Positions 28,648-37,328 of a stretch of 64,000 nt of DNA are shown here, piece after piece. Origin of the DNA: Pseudomonadota bacterium (GTDB lineage Bacteria; Desulfobacterota; Desulfarculia; Desulfarculales; Desulfarculaceae); contig JAHJPG010000048.1 in assembly GCA_018819925.1 (NCBI GenBank), forward strand, positions 1 through 64,000, given 5' to 3'. Both the position numbers and the translations under genes were made by a program. Every line of letters begins with the position of its first letter. The first letter of the stretch is position 1. The notes under the pieces are model-generated. The model was not told where the DNA came from. It worked only from the letters and a program-made list of their open reading frames with translations, and ran no database searches.

Positions 28648-30018
28648 CTAGCGGCCAAAAGTTATAACTTGCTGGGCCCGGCCCCGTTGAAACAGAATGG
28701 CCACCTTGGGCTGGTGGCGGCTGCGCACCAAGTCCAGGTAAAAGGCATCCAAATCGCTCACCGGCTCCCGGCCCATGCGGCGCACCAGATCCCCCGGCTG
28801 CAATCCCGCCCGCTCGGCGGTGGAGCCGGAACGAATCCGGGACACCATAAGGGCCTTGCCCGGCGGCACCCGGTTGCGCTGGGCGGCCAGTTCATCCATG
28901 GGCTCCAGCTCCAGGCCCAGGCGCTGCCACACAAAGCTCTTGGCCCGCTCCATGGGGTAGCGCTCGGCCACCAGGGTGACGCCGCGGCGCCGTCCCTTTT
29001 CCAAAAGCCACAGCTTTACAGCCTGGCCCGGGGCCACCGAGCCCAGGCGAGACTGATAGTCCGCCGTATCCTCCAAGGATACCTCGTCCAAGGCCAGGAC
29101 CACCTCACCCCGCTTGAGCCCGGCCTTGGCGGCGGGACTTTGCTCTACAACCCCCAACACCACCACCCCGGAAGGCGCTTCCAGGCCGAAGTGGCTGGCC
29201 AGGCTGGGAGTGAGGTCTTGCAACTCCAGGCCCAGCCAAGTGGGGGAAACCTTGCCATGGGCCAAAAGATCGTCCATCACCCGCCTGACCCGGTTCACCG
29301 GTATGGCGAAACCGATGCCCTGGGCCCGCTGGAAGATGGCGGTGTTTATGCCCATGACCTCGCCGTCCAGGTTGAGCAGGGGGCCCCCGGAGTTGCCCGG
29401 GTTGATACTGGCGTCGGTCTGGATGAGCCCGCCCATATACTCCCCCGGGCCGGTGGGCACCCGGCGGTTGAGGGCGCTGACCACTCCGGTGGTGACGGTG
29501 TGTTGCAGGCCGAAGGGGTTGCCGATGGCGATGAGGCTCTCGCCGATCATCAGCGATCGCGAATCGCCCAATTTGACCTGGGGCAAGGGGCTGCCCCGTG
29601 GGGTTATCTGCAACACCGCCAGGTCCGAGGAAGGGTCGGCCCCCAACAACTTGGCCTTGAACACCCTGCGGTCGGAAAGCTGCACCCGAATGTCGCCGCC
29701 ACCGTCCACCACGTGGCTGTTGGTGACGATCAGCCCCCGCTTGCCGTCGATTATCACCCCGGAGCCCAGGTTGGTCTGCTCTCTTTCCAGGGGCTGGAAA
29801 AACTCCCGGAAAAAACGGTCCATCATGTCGTCGCCGCTGCGGAAAGGACTAACCCGCACCCGGGCGGTGCTGGAGATGTTGACCACCGCCGGGCCCACGG
29901 CCCGCACCACGGCCACCACCGGGGTGACGCGGCCCATGCGGTCGGCCAGGGCCGGAGACACGGCCAACATGCACAGGCACAGACCAAGGCCCAGGATCAT
30001 GAATAGGTTTTTTTTCAT
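28648..30018 (-). CDS. HtrA/DegP-family S1C serine protease with two PDZ domains
   Basis: LGSGVIIDGKRGLIVTNSHVV, DLAVLQI, TDASINPGNSGGPLLNLDGEVMGINTAIF; two PDZ-like C-terminal regions. Confidence 0.95.
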   Translation of the reverse strand: MKKNLFMILGLGLCLCMLAVSPALADRMGRVTPVVAVVRAVGPAVVNISSTARVRVSPFRSGDDMMDRFFREFFQPLEREQTNLGSGVIIDGKRGLIVTNSHVVDGGGDIRVQLSDRRVFKAKLLGADPSSDLAVLQITPRGSPLPQVKLGDSRSLMIGESLIAIGNPFGLQHTVTTGVVSALNRRVPTGPGEYMGGLIQTDASINPGNSGGPLLNLDGEVMGINTAIFQRAQGIGFAIPVNRVRRVMDDLLAHGKVSPTWLGLELQDLTPSLASHFGLEAPSGVVVLGVVEQSPAAKAGLKRGEVVLALDEVSLEDTADYQSRLGSVAPGQAVKLWLLEKGRRRGVTLVAERYPMERAKSFVWQRLGLELEPMDELAAQRNRVPPGKALMVSRIRSGSTAERAGLQPGDLVRRMGREPVSDLDAFYLDLVRSRHQPKVAILFQRGRAQQVITFGR

Positions 30019-30144
30019 CACCAAGCCAGAAGCATGCGTAAAAATAATAAATAACATCTTTTAAAATTATGCCGCCTCTCCAGCCTTGTCAACGCGGCCC
30101 AGGTTTGACGCCCGGGCTGGGGCCGGGGTAGACTTCACCCCATC

Positions 30145-30909
30145 ATGCGCCTACTTCTCACCAACGACGATGGGGCCTACGCCCCGGGCCTGAAGGCCCT
30201 GCACCAGGCCCTGGCCACCGAGCACGAGGTGTGGGTGGTGGCCCCGGAAACCGAGCAGTCGGCGGTGGGCCACGCCATCACCCTGGCCGATCCCATCAGG
30301 GTGCATCCCCTCACCTCCGAAAGCGGCATGCAGGGCTGGGCGGTTACCGGAACCCCGGCGGACTGCGTGAAGCTGGCCGTGCGCCAGCTTTTGCCCCAGC
30401 CGGTGCAGATGGTGATCTCGGGCATCAACCAAGGGGCCAACGTGGGCGTGAACCTGCTCTATTCGGGGACGGTCAGCGCGGCCACCGAGGGAGCCATCTT
30501 GGGGCTGGGGGCCATCAGCGTTTCCCTGGCCACTCACCACCCGGCCGACTTCAGCTTGGCCGCCAGGGTCACCGCCCGCCTGGTGGCGGCTTGGCCGGGG
30601 CTGTCCGTGCCTCCGGGGGTGTCACTGAACGTCAATGTCCCCGCCTTGGCCCCCGGCCAAGTCAAGGGGGTGCGCTTCACCCGCCAGTCCACCGCCTCCA
30701 TGCGGGAAACCTTTCTGGAGCGCCGCGATCCCAGGGGCCACGTGTATTACTGGCAGGCCGGCGAGGAGATGAGCACCGAGGGCGACGGCCACACCGACTA
30801 CCCCGCCCTGCTGGAGGGCTATGTGACCATCACCCCGGTGGGCCACGATCTTACCCATGACGCGGCCTTGGCGTCACTGGGGCGCCAGAATCCGGACCTG
30901 GGCCTGTGA
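30145..30909 (+). CDS. surE: 5'/3'-nucleotidase SurE
   Basis: MRLLLTNDDGAYAPGLKALHQAL...VVAPETEQSAVGHAITL...VISGINQGANVGVNLLYSGTVSAATEG. Confidence 0.97.
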   Translation: MRLLLTNDDGAYAPGLKALHQALATEHEVWVVAPETEQSAVGHAITLADPIRVHPLTSESGMQGWAVTGTPADCVKLAVRQLLPQPVQMVISGINQGANVGVNLLYSGTVSAATEGAILGLGAISVSLATHHPADFSLAARVTARLVAAWPGLSVPPGVSLNVNVPALAPGQVKGVRFTRQSTASMRETFLERRDPRGHVYYWQAGEEMSTEGDGHTDYPALLEGYVTITPVGHDLTHDAALASLGRQNPDLGL

Positions 30910-30994
30910 ACCCCTTGGGGATTAGGAGCCGGCGCCCCGCGTGGGGCTTTACACACCTAAATCCACGTCAATTTTAGGATATCAGGCGTGGGTA

Positions 30995-31019
30995 ATTATT
31001 CCCCACGGTGGGGGATAAT
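30995..31019. promoter_or_regulatory. 25-bp palindrome, candidate enhancer-binding-protein site
   Basis: attattccccac-g-gtgggggataat: 12-bp arms, one wobble, 1-nt centre; ~140 bp upstream of a sigma-54-type promoter. Confidence 0.5.
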
Positions 31020-31157
31020 GCACCATTAAGCGCCACGCTTGCAATGATTGTGAAATAATTTTCTACCGCGCCTACTGCTCCAGCCCAAACCGTTATGTGC
31101 CTTGATGATCGTGGCTCCCGAAGGGACGCCGGCAAAAACGTCAGATAAAAAATAAAT

Positions 31158-31173
31158 TGGCACGCAATTTGCT
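31158..31173 (+). promoter_or_regulatory. Sigma-54 (-24/-12) promoter
   Basis: TGGCAC-gcaat-TTGCT matches the -24/-12 consensus TGGCAC-N5-TTGCW; 60 nt upstream of the small ORF at 31233. Confidence 0.7.
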
Positions 31174-31232
31174 AATAATAGCGGTCAACGACTAACCATC
31201 GCCTACCCAATAAAGGCGACAGGAGAGATAAA

Positions 31233-31412
31233 ATGCCCGCATACGACTATGTTTGCAGCAACTGTGAAGCCAGCGAGCAACGCATCGGAGGTCTGGACGA
31301 CCACACTGTTATTTGCGACCGGTGCGGCCAGGTGATGCTGCGTCAAGGCGACCTCGACACTCTGCTGGCTTCCTACTCTCAGGTGCAGCAAAAGGCCGAC
31401 GGTCTGGGCTAA
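31233..31412 (+). CDS. 59-aa zinc-ribbon (FmdB-like) protein
   Basis: MPAYDYVCSNCEASEQRIGGLDDHTVICDRCGQVMLRQGDLDTLLASYSQVQQKADGLG*; strong SD aggagagataaaATG; below the ORF-track cutoff. Confidence 0.75.
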   Translation: MPAYDYVCSNCEASEQRIGGLDDHTVICDRCGQVMLRQGDLDTLLASYSQVQQKADGLG

Positions 31413-31463
31413 CGCTTATATCCACCCACCGCCCGAGTCCGAAGCGGTGCCACAGGAACGCTT

Positions 31464-32222
31464 ATGAAGCGGCCGGCACGCCCGGATTTGCGTAGCGGTC
31501 TGCAAGAGGCCTCATCCCGAGGCCTCTTCGTTAATTTAGAGCAGGCGTATCAAGATCTTCCCGCCACCACCTGCGCCCGGCGGGGCGCATGCTGCGGGCT
31601 GTTGCCCCCGGTGTTCACGGTGGAGTTGGCCGCCTGGCTGCACCGCCTGCCCGCAACGCCCTATAAAGAACGCGCGGCCCAGGCCAGGCGCCTAGTGGAG
31701 CACTTTCTGGGCAACGCGGCCCAGCGCCGGGCATGCCCTTGGGCCCTCGCAGAGGCCTGCGCCATTTACCAAGACCGCTTCCTGGGTTGCCGCACCTACG
31801 GCCTTTGGTCGCGGGAGGCATATCAAACCCGCGCCGCCCAAGCCGCCCAGGGGCAGGAAGCCGTGGCCGCCGCTTGGCGCGGCCTGGGGGTGGAGTTGCC
31901 CTCCGAGGTGCTGGCCCCGGCTCCACCCTATTGCCTGCAAGTCAAGCCGCTGACAGGCCCCGTCCCGGATGACGCCTTCATCGAAGGCTTGGAGGAGCGC
32001 GCCCTGGAGTTGAGCCGTGATCTGCCCCAGAGCCTGGGGCGCCTGCACGACTTTGGCGGAGACATCTCCTTTGCCGTGGCCGCCCTGGCCCTGGGCCAAC
32101 CTCAGGCCCTGAGTCTGAAGGTGGCCGTCACCAAAGCCCTGCTGGCCGGCGATAAGGAAGAGGCCGCCGAACTGCTGGCCAAGGCCGGCACCGCCGCCAA
32201 GCGCTGGGCCCAGTCCTTTTAG
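31464..32222 (+). CDS. YkgJ-like cysteine-cluster protein
   Basis: TTCARRGACCGLLPP...RRACPWALAEACAIYQDRFLGCRTYG; start uncertain because the N-terminal codons overlap a hairpin. Confidence 0.7.
   Translation: MKRPARPDLRSGLQEASSRGLFVNLEQAYQDLPATTCARRGACCGLLPPVFTVELAAWLHRLPATPYKERAAQARRLVEHFLGNAAQRRACPWALAEACAIYQDRFLGCRTYGLWSREAYQTRAAQAAQGQEAVAAAWRGLGVELPSEVLAPAPPYCLQVKPLTGPVPDDAFIEGLEERALELSRDLPQSLGRLHDFGGDISFAVAALALGQPQALSLKVAVTKALLAGDKEEAAELLAKAGTAAKRWAQSF
31504..31528 (+). terminator. Hairpin, possible terminator of the 59-aa gene
   Basis: aagaggcct-catcccg-aggcctctt: perfect 9-bp stem, weak T-tract (tcgttaattt). Confidence 0.45.
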
Positions 32223-32284
32223 CCTGTTCTCTATTTAATTAGCTTCAATTAATAATAAGTTAATATATTTTGTTGATGTGGTTT

Positions 32285-33025
32285 CTAGCTTTTTTCCCGC
32301 CGCTTTTCCGCCACTTTCGCCTGCTGTTTGCGGCACCATTCTTCGTAGCGCCCGGCCAGTTCCCGGAAGCGGTCCACGCTCATGGGCGGGCGCTTGATAG
32401 CCGTCAAGGTGCCAGGGCGCACCCTGCCCCCTTGGGCCACCTCAAGGCCCGCTTGAGTGATGAGCGCCAGATGGGGCTCCAAGACCGAGGGCTCCATCTG
32501 GATGGCCAGGGAGCCGGGCACGCACAACTCGGCCAGGCATTGGCCCCCGAAATTGACCGCCTGGGCGCGCACCGTGGCCACCAGGGAGTCGAAAGTAGCC
32601 GGTTCGGGAAAGGAGCAGGTGGAAACCAGCATCACCCGTTTGGGCATGTCCCAGGCCATGGGGTGGCGGGTGAAACCGAGGGCGTCGGCAAACAAAAAGG
32701 GCTGCATGGAGCAGATGCAGCGGTCCATGACCGCCTTTAGTTGGGCGCTCATGGTGTCGGTGTACACCGGGGCGGCCCAAACCAGAATATCGGCCTGTTT
32801 GAGCAGGGGAACCACCACGTCCATGTCGTCGCGCTGGACGCAGTGGCCGGGGTTCAGGTGCATGCAGCTCAGGCAGGCCATGCAAGGAGCTATGTTCAGG
32901 TCCTTGACGTAAAGGGTCTCCACCTGGGCCCCGCCCTGGGTCAGGCCCTGGGCCAAGGCCCCGGCCAGCTTGGCGGTAACCCCCTTGGCCCCCCGGGCGC
33001 TGCCGTTGATAATAAGAACTCGCAT
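32285..33025 (-). CDS. NADPH-dependent FMN reductase / flavodoxin-fold protein
   Basis: MRVLIINGSARGAKGVTAKLAGALAQGL...IAPCMACLSCM...ILVWAAPVYTDTMSAQLKAVMDR. Confidence 0.9.
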   Translation of the reverse strand: MRVLIINGSARGAKGVTAKLAGALAQGLTQGGAQVETLYVKDLNIAPCMACLSCMHLNPGHCVQRDDMDVVVPLLKQADILVWAAPVYTDTMSAQLKAVMDRCICSMQPFLFADALGFTRHPMAWDMPKRVMLVSTCSFPEPATFDSLVATVRAQAVNFGGQCLAELCVPGSLAIQMEPSVLEPHLALITQAGLEVAQGGRVRPGTLTAIKRPPMSVDRFRELAGRYEEWCRKQQAKVAEKRREKS

Positions 33026-33088
33026 GGTCACCTCCCTAGGTGCCGCACAAATTATCATATCTTGCGCCGTTGGAGGCAAAAAGGTGCG

Positions 33089-34690
33089 TCAATCTTTTGA
33101 CGTGCGCAGCCACCAAACGCTGAACACCGTCTGCAGGGCGCTCAACCCCACGAAATACCAGGCCCACAGGGGCAAGCCGGCCAGGGTTTGCCCCACCCTG
33201 CCCCAGGCCCAGAAGTCCTGGGCCGCCACGAATATGCCCCCGAACAAGACCAGTGCCAGCCAACCCCGGCGGCTGAAGCGGGGCAGGCCAAGCCCGCCGG
33301 CCAGGGCCTGCACCGACACATACACCGCCGAAGCCACGGCCATCACTGGCACCGCAGGCAGAAACCCCCCGGTTGGAAGCAACTTGAGGTGGTAGGCCAC
33401 CACCAGCGCCTCCCCGGCCAAAATGGAGGCAATGGCCGCTGACGCCCGGGGCCGCCGGAGGTACAAGCCCAAGAACACGGTGGGGAACAGCGCCGCCAGA
33501 CCGGTGAAGGCGGTCAGGCCCAGTTGCAGAATGGTGGCGTCGGAAAGCAGGGCCACCAGGAGCCCGGCCACGGCCAGCAACACCACGAAGATGCGCCCGA
33601 CCAGGGCGCTTTGGGCCTTGCGCCCCCATAGATAGGGGAACAGGTCCCGGCTGAAGATGGAGCTCAGGGTCAAAAGCTGGGAGTCCATGGTGGACATCAA
33701 GGCGGCCAGGCCGGCGGCCAGTACCAGGGTGCCCATGAAATCGCCGGCCAAATGGGTCATCAACAGGGGCACTATGTTGTCCGCCTCCCTGGCGGCCAGG
33801 CCGGGGAAGGACAAATGCCCCAGCACCCCCAGGGCGACCGGCAGAATGAACACCACCGTGCAGATGGCCGGATAAAAGGCCATGGTGCGCCCCAGGGAAC
33901 GCTGGCTGCGGGCTGAATAAAAACGCTGAAAAAGCTGGGGGAACATGGGGTCGCAGAAGAACCATAGGGTGAGGAAGCTGAACCACACCGCCGGGGTGTA
34001 GACACCACGGGGGCCGGGCCGGCTGAACAGGGCGGGTTCGGCCTGGCGCACCCGGTCAAAGGCCTCTCCCCAGCCTCCGTAGTGGGACACCACCAGGAGC
34101 AAGGCCCCGGCCATGAGCACAAACATCAAGATGCCCTGGAACACATCGGTCCAGGCCACGGCCTTCAGCCCGCCTCGCAGCGTGTAGGCCAAGATGATGG
34201 CCGTGATGAGGCTGGCCCCGGCCCAGGGGGGCAGGCCGAAAAGCTGGCCCAGCACCTTGGCCCCGGCCAGGGGCTGCAAGGCCAAGTAGGGCACGGTGAA
34301 CACCACCATCACCAGAGCGAAAAGCCCGGCCAGGGGGCGGCTGCCATAGGCCTGCTCCACCAGCTCGGCCGGGGTGACCAGTTCATGGGTGCGGCCCCAC
34401 TGCCACACCTTCTTGCCCACCAGCCAGAAAGTCAGGGCCATGAATCCCGTGCCAAAGGCCATGATGGGGAAAAAACTCAACCCGTCGCGGTAGCCCGCCC
34501 CCGAGGCCCCGAACACGGTGAAAGCGCTGAAGTTGGTGGCCGCCATGGTCCCCACCAGCACAAAGGAGCCAAGCCCCCGGCCGGCCAGGAAATAGTCCGC
34601 CGGCCCGTCCTTGAGCCGGCTTTTGGCCAAAAAGCCCAGGGCCAACACCGCCACGAAATACGCTGTCAAAACCAATACTTTGGTCAGCAT
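33089..34690 (-). CDS. Sodium:solute symporter (SSS) family transporter
   Basis: ~13 TM; DYFLAGRGLGSFVLVGTMAATNFSAFTVFGASGAGYRDGLSFFPIMAFGTGFMAL; ALMSTMDSQLLTLSSIFSRDL. Confidence 0.92.
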   Translation of the reverse strand: MLTKVLVLTAYFVAVLALGFLAKSRLKDGPADYFLAGRGLGSFVLVGTMAATNFSAFTVFGASGAGYRDGLSFFPIMAFGTGFMALTFWLVGKKVWQWGRTHELVTPAELVEQAYGSRPLAGLFALVMVVFTVPYLALQPLAGAKVLGQLFGLPPWAGASLITAIILAYTLRGGLKAVAWTDVFQGILMFVLMAGALLLVVSHYGGWGEAFDRVRQAEPALFSRPGPRGVYTPAVWFSFLTLWFFCDPMFPQLFQRFYSARSQRSLGRTMAFYPAICTVVFILPVALGVLGHLSFPGLAAREADNIVPLLMTHLAGDFMGTLVLAAGLAALMSTMDSQLLTLSSIFSRDLFPYLWGRKAQSALVGRIFVVLLAVAGLLVALLSDATILQLGLTAFTGLAALFPTVFLGLYLRRPRASAAIASILAGEALVVAYHLKLLPTGGFLPAVPVMAVASAVYVSVQALAGGLGLPRFSRRGWLALVLFGGIFVAAQDFWAWGRVGQTLAGLPLWAWYFVGLSALQTVFSVWWLRTSKD

Positions 34691-34708
34691 TCCTCGCCGC
34701 TCCACGCC

Positions 34709-34747
34709 AAAAAAAATCGGCCACCCCGGTGCAGACCGGGATGGCCG
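34709..34747 (-). terminator. Intrinsic terminator in the symporter 5' leader (candidate attenuator)
   Basis: Minus strand CGGCCATCCCGGT-CTGC-ACCGGGGTGGCCG-ATTTTTTTT: 13-bp stem with one wobble, 4-nt loop, 8 T; located 19 nt upstream of the symporter ATG. Confidence 0.75.
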
Positions 34748-34843
34748 AAGCCTAGAAACATAATCTGCGGCTCCCTATATAGCCGCTGGCGTCGGCCTTG
34801 GCAAGCCTTTATTGCCGGCGGTGCTTCTTAGCCTGCAATATTG

Positions 34844-34872
34844 TTGACGCCTTGGGGACCCTATGGTAAAAA
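34844..34872 (+). promoter_or_regulatory. Sigma-70-like promoter for tRNA-Asn
   Basis: TTGACG - 17 nt - TAAAAA, 14 nt upstream of the tRNA. Confidence 0.6.
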
Positions 34873-34885
34873 TCGCTCAACGTTT

Positions 34886-34961
34886 TCCCCGGTAGCTCAG
34901 TTGGCAGAGCAGGTGGCTGTTAACCACCGGGCCGTTGGTTCGAGTCCGACCCGGGGAGCCA
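34886..34961 (+). tRNA. tRNA-Asn (anticodon GTT), CCA encoded
   Basis: Cloverleaf tccccggtagctcagttggcagagcaggtggctGTTaaccaccgggccgttggttcgagtccgacccggggagCCA. Confidence 0.96.
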
Positions 34962-34969
34962 GTAAGTAC

Positions 34970-35002
34970 AAGGGGCTAGGCCGCAAGGTCTAGCCCCTTT
35001 TT
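34970..35002 (+). terminator. Intrinsic terminator after tRNA-Asn
   Basis: aaggggctag...ctagccccttttt: perfect 10-bp stem and T-tract. Confidence 0.85.
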
Positions 35003-35064
35003 ATTGCCGGGGAGGCGCATGAGAAGCACGGCGCGACCCCTCCCCTCGGATTCGATTGATGTCA

Positions 35065-35395
35065 TTATGCCCTCATGAACAGCGCAAACCAATTTGGCAA
35101 CAAATACGAATCGTTCGAGTGGATGTTGGCCTCCACCGGGGTGCTGCCGAATCGCGTCTTGCGGCCGGTCTCGATGCCCTCTCGCTTGGCCCCGCCCGTC
35201 AGCACCCGGTTGATGGCCTCTCCATGCCCGGCGTGCCGGTTTCGGGGTTTCTGCCACCACAAGGTCTTGCCATGCCTTTTCCGCTATGCCAGGATGAGCG
35301 TCAATGATCGCGGCCACGACCGCAAGCTCCCGCCAGACAGGGATGGTCGGGCCAGGGTCCGTACAACTTGGGCTGGATTTGCGGCTCCGGCGCAT
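35065..35395 (-). pseudogene. Decayed ISNCY-type transposase remnant
   Basis: Two frames contain pieces: WRELAVVAAIIDAHPGIAEKAWQDL (N-terminal) and EAINRVLTGGAKREGIETGRKTRFGSTPVEANIHSNDSYLL, resembling EAINRLL..A...GIEKG.K.R.D.TVVE.NIH.PTDSSLL of ISNCY transposases; frameshifted and internally deleted. Confidence 0.6.
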
Positions 35396-35626
35396 TGCAG
35401 GTATGCCTTTTAACGTATTATCGGTAAGTTATGCCAAAACCACCTTAACACGAAAACGCCAAAAACCGCAGACCGTTTTGCGCCTGTTTTTAATCAGTTT
35501 GAATTGGATGGAGATTATATGACGGGAACTGGTTATAAATGGGGACGCTGGGCCTTGGGTTTCCATATAGCAAAATCAATGTAAGCCGAAATCTGAATAG
35601 CCTCAAAGGGTTTTCAAAGGTATTGT

Positions 35627-36493
35627 ATGGCTCCCACAACCAAAAGTTACGTCAGCCCTGCAAAAGTTTGTGTGGGCATGCCCGTGTACAACGGGGCCAA
35701 GACTCTGGGCTCTGTCCTGGAAAATATAACCAGCCAATCCTTTAGAAATATCGAAATTATCATCTCGGACAACGGCTCCACGGACCACACGCCAAGCATC
35801 TGTAAAGATTTCGCCGCCCGGGATAACCGCATCCAATATTTAAGACAGGCGCGCACCATTTCGCCCACCGCCAATTTCAACTTTGTGTTGCAAAAAGCAA
35901 GGACACCGTTTTTCATGTGGGCTGCCCACGACGATACCCGCGACCTTGAATTCATAGAGAAATTGTTTAATGCTCTTGAGGCCAATCCAAAGGCCATATT
36001 GGCCTTTGGCGACATCATTGAATATTTGGACGGCACGGGAAAGCCACTGCCCTTGAATTTCCTCAATGCCAACCGCACCCCAGTTCAACGTCTGTATTGG
36101 GCGGCCACCTCCCAACTTCACCACTTATATGGTTTGTGGCGCACCCAAGCCCTTCGACAAATCACCTGGCGCCATGTAAATTGGTGGCATGACACCCCCC
36201 TAATGATGGCGGCGGCGATTTCGGGGGACTTTTTGTACGTCCCGGGGGTGGAGTTTCACTACCTGTACAATAAACGCCCATTCTTCGATTGGGACAGAAA
36301 ACCCGGCATTGCCGGCTTGTTCGATTCCATGTTGCGAGCCACTAAAAGGGGCTTGGATTTGTGCTCCTTGGTGTGGCTTTCCGCCACGACCGTAAGCCGA
36401 GTCGCGGGCATGAGAATGGGAATTTATGCGGGGCTATTCACAATTATCAAGGTGATATCCCAAACGAAAACTTTTGTGGCAAATCGAATCTAA
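35627..36493 (+). CDS. Glycosyltransferase family 2
   Basis: VCVGMPVYNGAKTLGSVLENITSQSFRNIEIIISDNGSTDHTPSICKDFAARDNRIQYLRQ. Confidence 0.93.
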   Translation: MAPTTKSYVSPAKVCVGMPVYNGAKTLGSVLENITSQSFRNIEIIISDNGSTDHTPSICKDFAARDNRIQYLRQARTISPTANFNFVLQKARTPFFMWAAHDDTRDLEFIEKLFNALEANPKAILAFGDIIEYLDGTGKPLPLNFLNANRTPVQRLYWAATSQLHHLYGLWRTQALRQITWRHVNWWHDTPLMMAAAISGDFLYVPGVEFHYLYNKRPFFDWDRKPGIAGLFDSMLRATKRGLDLCSLVWLSATTVSRVAGMRMGIYAGLFTIIKVISQTKTFVANRI

Positions 36494-36560
36494 GGACGTT
36501 GCCTTCGGTTCATTGCCAGTTGTTGACTTGTGTTCGCCGAGAAAAACAAGGAAAAGGCTA

Positions 36561-37328
36561 ATGAAGGCTGTAATTTTGGCCGGTGGATTTGGCACAAGGC
36601 TTTCAGAAGAAACCGAGATACGCCCCAAGCCGATGGTGGAGATAGGCGGCAAGCCGATACTCTGGCACATTATGAAAATATACTCCCACTACGGAGTCAA
36701 TGATTTTATCATTTGCCTGGGCTACAAAGGCTATATCATCAAGGAATTTTTTGTTAACTATTACTGCCACACCAGCGACATCACCGTGAACACCCAGACT
36801 GGCGAAATCGAAGTTCTCCGTCCCGGACAGGATTTCTGGCGAGTGTCCTTAATTGAAACTGGCCTAAACACCATGACCGGCGGCCGCCTGAAACGGGTAC
36901 GCGAATTTGTCGGTGATGAAGACTTTCATATGACCTATGGCGACGGGGTCGGCTCCATAAACCTCGATGAGTTGTTGGCCTTCCACCGCCAAAATGGTCG
37001 TCTGGCCACGGTCACCGCTGTCCACCCCCCTGGCCGTTTCGGAGCCCTTGAAATCGAGCAGGGCCAGGTAAAGCATTTTTCCGAAAAGCCCCGCGGCGAC
37101 GGGGCCTTTATCAACGCCGGATTCTTTGTGCTTTCACCACGGGTCATGGATTACATTGACGGCGATTCCACGGTGTGGGAACGGGAGCCCATGGAGGCCC
37201 TAACCCGCGACGGTCAACTGTCGGCCTTTCACCATGAAGGCTTTTGGCAGCCAATGGACACTTTGCGCGACCGGAACCAATTGGAGAACCTATGGAACTC
37301 GGGAAAGGCGCAATGGAAGCGATGGTAA
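36561..37328 (+). CDS. rfbF: Glucose-1-phosphate cytidylyltransferase
   Basis: MKAVILAGGFGTRLSEETEIRPKPMVEIGGKPILWHIMKIYSHYGVNDFIICLGYKGYIIKEFF. Confidence 0.96.
   Translation: MKAVILAGGFGTRLSEETEIRPKPMVEIGGKPILWHIMKIYSHYGVNDFIICLGYKGYIIKEFFVNYYCHTSDITVNTQTGEIEVLRPGQDFWRVSLIETGLNTMTGGRLKRVREFVGDEDFHMTYGDGVGSINLDELLAFHRQNGRLATVTAVHPPGRFGALEIEQGQVKHFSEKPRGDGAFINAGFFVLSPRVMDYIDGDSTVWEREPMEALTRDGQLSAFHHEGFWQPMDTLRDRNQLENLWNSGKAQWKRW

Noticed and set aside
32744-33986. Overlapping ORFs around the symporter (32741..33100 +, 33036..33986 -)
   Set aside because: Out-of-frame shadows of the SSS symporter and the flavodoxin-like gene.
35519-35584. 21-codon ORF (MTGTGYKWGRWALGFHIAKSM*) before the first GT2 gene
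   Set aside because: Has a reasonable SD but is too short and lacks any comparative support to call as a gene or leader peptide.
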